NCBI GenBank assembly: GCA_963724705.1
Contig: CAVRVS010000007.1
Location: 1-64,000, forward strand
DNA from: DASQPR01 sp963724705
GTDB taxonomy: Bacteria > Actinomycetota > Actinomycetes > Mycobacteriales > Micromonosporaceae
Reading direction: 5' to 3'
Length of the DNA: 64,000 nt
The position numbers were made by a program, and so were the translations under genes. How positions within the stretch are numbered: position 1 is the first letter of the stretch; each line of letters opens with the position of its first letter. The notes beneath the pieces are model-generated. The model saw nothing but the letters and a program-made list of their open reading frames with translations, searched no databases and had not been told where the DNA came from. Below, piece by piece: positions 60,032-64,000 of the stretch.

Positions 60032-62716
60032 TCAGGATGCGCGTGATACGTCGGCGAACCGGCCCGAGCCGGCGGCGAGGTCCGGATGGTCGACGGAGAG
60101 CGCGACCGCGACGGCTTCGTCGAGCGTCAGTGCGGTGCCCTGTCCGTACACGTCATCGAACACCCGATCGCCGAGTGTCGTACGGATCCGGGACTGCTGC
60201 TCGATCCAGTACGGTGCCCACAGCACGTTCGTGCCGCGCAGACGGACCTGGGCCGCGCTGGCCGCGCCGTACAGTCGGGCCGCGGTGATCTGGTCGCCGC
60301 CGAGCGCGCACCGCGCGGCGAGTGCATTGATCGCTTCACAGGCGCCGGAGTGGAAGCCATACGTCATCCGGGACCGGAGCGCCACGATCAGGTGGTCGTG
60401 GGCGGCCACGAGATCGCCCCGGGACAGCGCGACCATGCCGAGAATCATGTCGATCATGCGCCGACCGCGCTCCTCGGTCAGCGAACCCTCCACCGAGCGA
60501 GCGTTCGCGAGCAACTCGGCTGCCTCGTCGAGCGCGCCCCGCCGCCACAGCAACTGCGCGAGCAGGTAGACCGCCTCGAGCGTTTCTTCGGCGACACCAC
60601 GCTCGCCGGCCCAGGCAATGGCCTCGCGGCAGACTCGTTCGGCGCCGGCCATGTCGCCCATTTCCAGCACTGGTACGGCCCGGCCGGCGCTGACTCGGGC
60701 GAGTAGCCCGTTGTTGCCGGTCCGCTTGGCGACGGCGGCGGCCCGCTCGGCGAAGCGGAGTGCCTCGGCGTGCTCGCCGTCGGCGCCGGCGTGCCGGGCG
60801 TGCATGTAGTAGGCGGCGGCCAGCTCCGGCTCCGGCACGACTTCGGCCGTCGCCGCGATCCGCTCGTACGCCCGGAAGAGCCACAGGCGACCCTCGCGCG
60901 CGAGGCCACGCTCCCGCCACCACTGGTCGAGTCCACCGGCGAGCGCAATCGCGTCCCGGGCACTCCCTCGCGTGACCGACCACCGCAACGCCGTACGGAT
61001 TTCGTCGGCGAGCGGATCGATGGCATACATCGACAGCGGCGTCGTCCGGCCATCCGACTGTCGGTGCAGCCGGAGGATCTCCCGGCGGGCCCAGGCGACG
61101 TGACCGGCATGCGCCGCCTCGTCCTCGCCCTCCGCGGACAGGCGCCGGCTCGCGTACGCCCGGATCGGATCGAGCATCCGGTAACGGGTCCCGTCGGCAT
61201 TCGGTGACGCGACCACCAGGGACTTGTCTACCAACACGGACAGCGGCGCAACCGGATCGCCCCCGGCCAGCCATGCGATGGCGGCGAGATCGACGCCGCT
61301 GGCGAACGTGGACATCAGTCGGAGCAGCCGCGCCGCGTCCGGCATCAGCGTCCGGTAGGACCAGCTGACCGCCGCCTGCATGGTCGCGTGCCGGCTCGCC
61401 GCATCCTCGTCGTTCCGTCCGACCGGCTCGACCCGCCCGATGTCGATGGCGTCGGCCGCGATATCGAGCCGACCGGCAAGTTCGCCGGCCGACAGCGTGC
61501 GCAACCGGGCCGCGGCCAGTTCCAGTGCGAGCGGAAGCCCATCTAGCTTGCGCGCGACACGGGCCAGCGGCTCGACCTCACTCGGCGAGAGCGGCTCGCC
61601 GCCACGATTCGCCGAGATCCGAGCGAGGAGCAGCGCGACCGCCTCGCTCGGCTCGCCATCCGGACCGTCGGCGAGGGACAGCGGCGGAATGCGCCAGACG
61701 AGCTCGCCCGCGACGTTCAGCGGCTCCCGGCTCGTGGCCAGCACCCGCGTTGACGAGCCACTCGCCAGAATGCGACTGACCATGGCGGCGGTCGCGCCCG
61801 GTTGTGCGTCGCACGTGTCGAGAACCAGCAGGCACGTCCGGTCGGCGGTGAACTCACGCAACGTCTCGACAACGGCGCGGCCGGGCTCGGGCCGAAGGCC
61901 CAAGGCGGCCGCGACCGCGACATCGACGAGTCCGGGATCGGTCACCGAAGCGAGATCGGTGAACCAGACTCCGTCGGGATAACCCGCGACCAGGTCGCCG
62001 GCCACCTCGAGGGCGAGCCTGGTCTTGCCCGCGCCGCCCGGACCGACCACGTTCACGAGTCGGTGGTTGTCGAGCAGATCGACGAGCGCCGACCGCTCGG
62101 CACCACGGCCGATAAAGGACGTCACGACGCTCGGCAAGTTGTGCGGGCTCGCGGCCAGCGTGCGCGGATGCGGGAACTTCCGCTCCAGCCGATCTGCGAC
62201 GACCTGGTAGAGGCGCTCACGGTCGTCGAACCCGCGCAGCCGGTGCAGGCCGAGGTCGAGCAGCCAGGCGCCACCGTTCAGCGATCCGGCCGCGAGCACG
62301 GTCGCTTCTGAGCACATGATCTGCCCGCCGTGGGCCGCCGTCGCGACCCGGGCCGCGCGGTGCACCTCTGGGCTCGTGTACTCGCCACCGACCGGCTGGG
62401 CGAAGCCGGAGTGAAGGCCCATCCGTACCGATGGGCGGGCTTGCGGCGACGGCCAGGTGTAATCGGCGAGGGCGTGCTGTGCGGACACGCACGCCCCGAT
62501 GCTGGACGCTGCGTCGGAAAAGACGACGAAGATCGAGTCGCCTTCGGTGAAGAGCGGAATGCCACCGTGCTCGGAGAGGGCGCGCAGAACGATGCGACGG
62601 TGTTCAATCAACACCTGCCGATATGCCGGCCCGAGCAGCCGGGCGAGGCGGGTTGATCCTTCGATGTCGGTGAACAGGAACGTCACCAACCCGCCCGGGA
62701 GGTTGTGTCGCAACAC
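60032..62716 (-). CDS. class III cyclase-domain / NB-ARC-like ATPase / TPR regulator
   Basis: An 894-aa signalling protein from the GTG at 62716, preceded by GGAGG (8 nt); an ATG 36 nt upstream lacks such a site. Residues 1-150: cyclase-like domain with metal Asp in FTDIEGST and EGDSIF, but the usual Asn of the VNRAAR motif is His (VHRAARV). Residues 190-500: STAND-type ATPase with Walker A VGPGGAGKT and Walker B LLVLD. The rest are TPR-like helical repeats. No LuxR DNA-binding domain follows, unlike M. tuberculosis Rv0386/Rv1358-type proteins. Effector unknown. Confidence 0.88.
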   Translation of the reverse strand: MLRHNLPGGLVTFLFTDIEGSTRLARLLGPAYRQVLIEHRRIVLRALSEHGGIPLFTEGDSIFVVFSDAASSIGACVSAQHALADYTWPSPQARPSVRMGLHSGFAQPVGGEYTSPEVHRAARVATAAHGGQIMCSEATVLAAGSLNGGAWLLDLGLHRLRGFDDRERLYQVVADRLERKFPHPRTLAASPHNLPSVVTSFIGRGAERSALVDLLDNHRLVNVVGPGGAGKTRLALEVAGDLVAGYPDGVWFTDLASVTDPGLVDVAVAAALGLRPEPGRAVVETLREFTADRTCLLVLDTCDAQPGATAAMVSRILASGSSTRVLATSREPLNVAGELVWRIPPLSLADGPDGEPSEAVALLLARISANRGGEPLSPSEVEPLARVARKLDGLPLALELAAARLRTLSAGELAGRLDIAADAIDIGRVEPVGRNDEDAASRHATMQAAVSWSYRTLMPDAARLLRLMSTFASGVDLAAIAWLAGGDPVAPLSVLVDKSLVVASPNADGTRYRMLDPIRAYASRRLSAEGEDEAAHAGHVAWARREILRLHRQSDGRTTPLSMYAIDPLADEIRTALRWSVTRGSARDAIALAGGLDQWWRERGLAREGRLWLFRAYERIAATAEVVPEPELAAAYYMHARHAGADGEHAEALRFAERAAAVAKRTGNNGLLARVSAGRAVPVLEMGDMAGAERVCREAIAWAGERGVAEETLEAVYLLAQLLWRRGALDEAAELLANARSVEGSLTEERGRRMIDMILGMVALSRGDLVAAHDHLIVALRSRMTYGFHSGACEAINALAARCALGGDQITAARLYGAASAAQVRLRGTNVLWAPYWIEQQSRIRTTLGDRVFDDVYGQGTALTLDEAVAVALSVDHPDLAAGSGRFADVSRAS

Positions 62717-62868
62717 AGGTAGAACCTCCGCCCCCCTGGAAGTCACGAACATCGTGCACTACGGGAGCAAGGTCCATCTATCGGAGAAACGGGCAGGTCA
62801 CATCAGCAATGCGCCACACTGACCCGGAAAGAGTCGCGCCAGCCATGGATATCGACGGTGACCGACGG

Positions 62869-63090
62869 TCAGCCGCAGCAGCCGCCGCCACAGCATCCGC
62901 CGCCGGACGGGGCCGGCGTGGCGGCTCGGGCACCGACGGGCGTACGACCGCCGAGCGAGACCGTCGACAGCAGCTTCACCGTGTCGGCGTGACCATCGGG
63001 GCAGGCTGCCGACGTGTCAGTGGCAGCGATGGACCGCCGGACCTCAAAGGTCGTGCCACATTGGCGACAGCGGTAGTCGTAGCTCGGCAT
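62869..63090 (-). CDS. FmdB-type zinc-ribbon protein with Cys-rich tail
   Basis: A 73-aa protein starting MPSYDYRCRQCGTTFEV, the FmdB family zinc ribbon. Ligands C8, C11 and C30 are present, and the fourth is perhaps H34 instead of Cys. It ends GGGCCGGGCCG, adding four Cys that could bind metal. FmdB proteins are regulatory or unknown; this one is downstream of no related gene. Confidence 0.85.
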   Translation of the reverse strand: MPSYDYRCRQCGTTFEVRRSIAATDTSAACPDGHADTVKLLSTVSLGGRTPVGARAATPAPSGGGCCGGGCCG

Positions 63091-63257
63091 GGCGCAAAGC
63101 GTAGCGCGCGGGGACCGGGCAGCGTTCGCGATAGGAAGGTCAGACGTCCTCGTACCGTGGGAAAATACGAAGCGTGACTACCGTTTGTCCCACCGTGAGA
63201 ATTTGATGGCCGTTGCATCTTTCGCGACGCGTCAAATGTCGGCAAGCTGGACGGGTG

Positions 63258-64000
63258 ATGGTACGCGAGTGGGATCCTCGAACCGCGCCGTCCGCTGAGA
63301 TCGAAACCATGGTGCACGCGTTGAACGCGATGCTGGCCGTCGATCTGCCGGACGATCCGCCCTGGCGTACCGACTCGTTCCGCGAGTATCTGACCGTGAC
63401 GATGCCGGGCGAGCAGCGCATCAACTGGATCGCCGAGGACACGCCGGGCGCCGCCGCGAAGGGCGGCCCACGCGGCTCGAACCTGCTCGGAGCCGCGAAC
63501 ATCCTGCTGTTCGACACGATGGCCGTCCTCGAGGTGCTGGTGCACCCCGAGGCCCGCCGGATGGGGGTCGGCCAGGAACTGCTGCGCGCCGCGGTGGCCC
63601 GGGCTCATGCGGAGGGCTTCGCCACGCTGGGCGTCGAAGCCATCGGGGGCACGCCGGCGGTCAAGTTCTACGAGGCCATGGGTTTCGAGTGCGCCTACAT
63701 GGAGACCCGAAGCGTCCTGGAGCTGTCCACGGTGGATTGGCTGCGGCTCGGCGAGATGGCGTCAGGTGTGAGCGCCGGCTACCGCATCGAGTTCTTTCCG
63801 GGCGGACCACCCGAGGAGCTGTACGAGTCGTACGCCTCGGCCAAATACCTCGCGCAGAGCACGGTCGAGTCGAGCGAACTCGATCTGCGCCCAAGTTCCC
63901 ACAACGCCGATCGGCTTCGGGCGAGCCTGCGGACGTTGCACATGCGCGGGATGAAGCCGTACATCGTCCTGGGCGTCCACGAGTCGAGCGGTGAGGTGGC
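63258..64000 (+). CDS. GNAT acetyltransferase, cut by right edge
   Basis: An open frame of 247 codons running past the window end. From the ATG at 63258: VREWDPRTAPSAEIETMVHA, then acyl-CoA motif A VLVHPEARRMGVGQELLRAA and YEAMGFECAYMETRS. A second, less clear region begins near SAGYRIEFFPGGPPEELYES, suggesting a two-domain GNAT such as mycothiol synthase-like or Eis-like enzymes. A GTG three nt upstream is an alternative start. Substrate unknown. Confidence 0.8.
   Translation, partial: MVREWDPRTAPSAEIETMVHALNAMLAVDLPDDPPWRTDSFREYLTVTMPGEQRINWIAEDTPGAAAKGGPRGSNLLGAANILLFDTMAVLEVLVHPEARRMGVGQELLRAAVARAHAEGFATLGVEAIGGTPAVKFYEAMGFECAYMETRSVLELSTVDWLRLGEMASGVSAGYRIEFFPGGPPEELYESYASAKYLAQSTVESSELDLRPSSHNADRLRASLRTLHMRGMKPYIVLGVHESSGEV

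Overview
The window is high-GC DNA from an actinomycete-type bacterium (Actinomycetota), probably outside the mycobacteria. The evidence is: the str and S10/spc ribosomal clusters in actinobacterial order; tRNA-Thr, tRNA-Met, rpmG, hadA, hadB, tRNA-Trp, secE, nusG, rplK, rplA in a row; an rplO-to-secY order; GTG/TTG starts; leaderless -10 boxes; and actinobacterial families (DUF3117, actinobacterial Mrp without CxxC, a DivIVA-domain membrane protein, fused KorA, FolP2-like protein). Genus cannot be decided from the sequence; a Frankia/Cryptosporangium/Jatrophihabitans-like lineage is only a guess.

Layout. 1-32.5 kb is a nearly continuous minus-strand block of translation and transcription genes: secY (cut by the left edge), rplO-rpmD-rpsE-rplR-rplF-rpsH-rpsN-rplE-rplX-rplN-rpsQ-rpmC-rplP-rpsC-rplV-rpsS-rplB-rplW-rplD-rplC-rpsJ, then tuf-fusA-rpsG-rpsL, two small membrane-protein genes, rpoC-rpoB, rplL-rplJ, an ABC transporter pair, rplA-rplK, nusG-secE, tRNA-Trp, hadB-hadA, rpmG, tRNA-Met and tRNA-Thr. 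33-37 kb holds a membrane GAF-GGDEF-EAL protein with a newly recognised 52-aa membrane peptide in front of it, tRNA-Tyr and YajQ: a c-di-GMP flavoured patch. 37-42 kb carries HtpX, isolated NuoI-like and NuoC-like subunits, and a MarR regulator co-transcribed with a multidrug-type ABC exporter. 42-56.9 kb follows the M. tuberculosis Rv1207-Rv1234 gene order (folP2, DivIVA-like, tag, DUF3117, O-methyltransferase, htrA, tatB, mrp, MgtE-N/CBS protein, DUF1003) but lacks gpgS, sigE and rseA and contains inserted pepA, paaX-paaG and SRPBCC genes. 57-60 kb encodes a 2-oxoglutarate:ferredoxin oxidoreductase (korAB). 60-64 kb holds a cyclase-domain/NB-ARC-like ATPase/TPR regulator, an FmdB zinc ribbon and a GNAT acetyltransferase cut by the right edge.

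Three universally conserved genes (secY, rplB, rpoC) each carry one indel that breaks the frame; in rplB and rpoC, undoing a 2-nt or 1-nt insertion restores a protein of normal length. The simplest explanation is uncorrected indels in the assembly, so other reading frames here should be read with that in mind.

Non-coding structure of interest: a paired 17-bp palindromic intergenic element (consensus GATCCACnnnGGTGGAC) at 25.2, 36.8 and, as a single arm, 56.9 kb; an exact 27-bp repeat shared by the S10-operon and str-operon leaders; a three-copy complementary arrangement in the rplO-secY gap that could form two exclusive hairpins; and good sigma-A-like promoters for rpsL, rpoB and the tRNA-Thr/Met unit.
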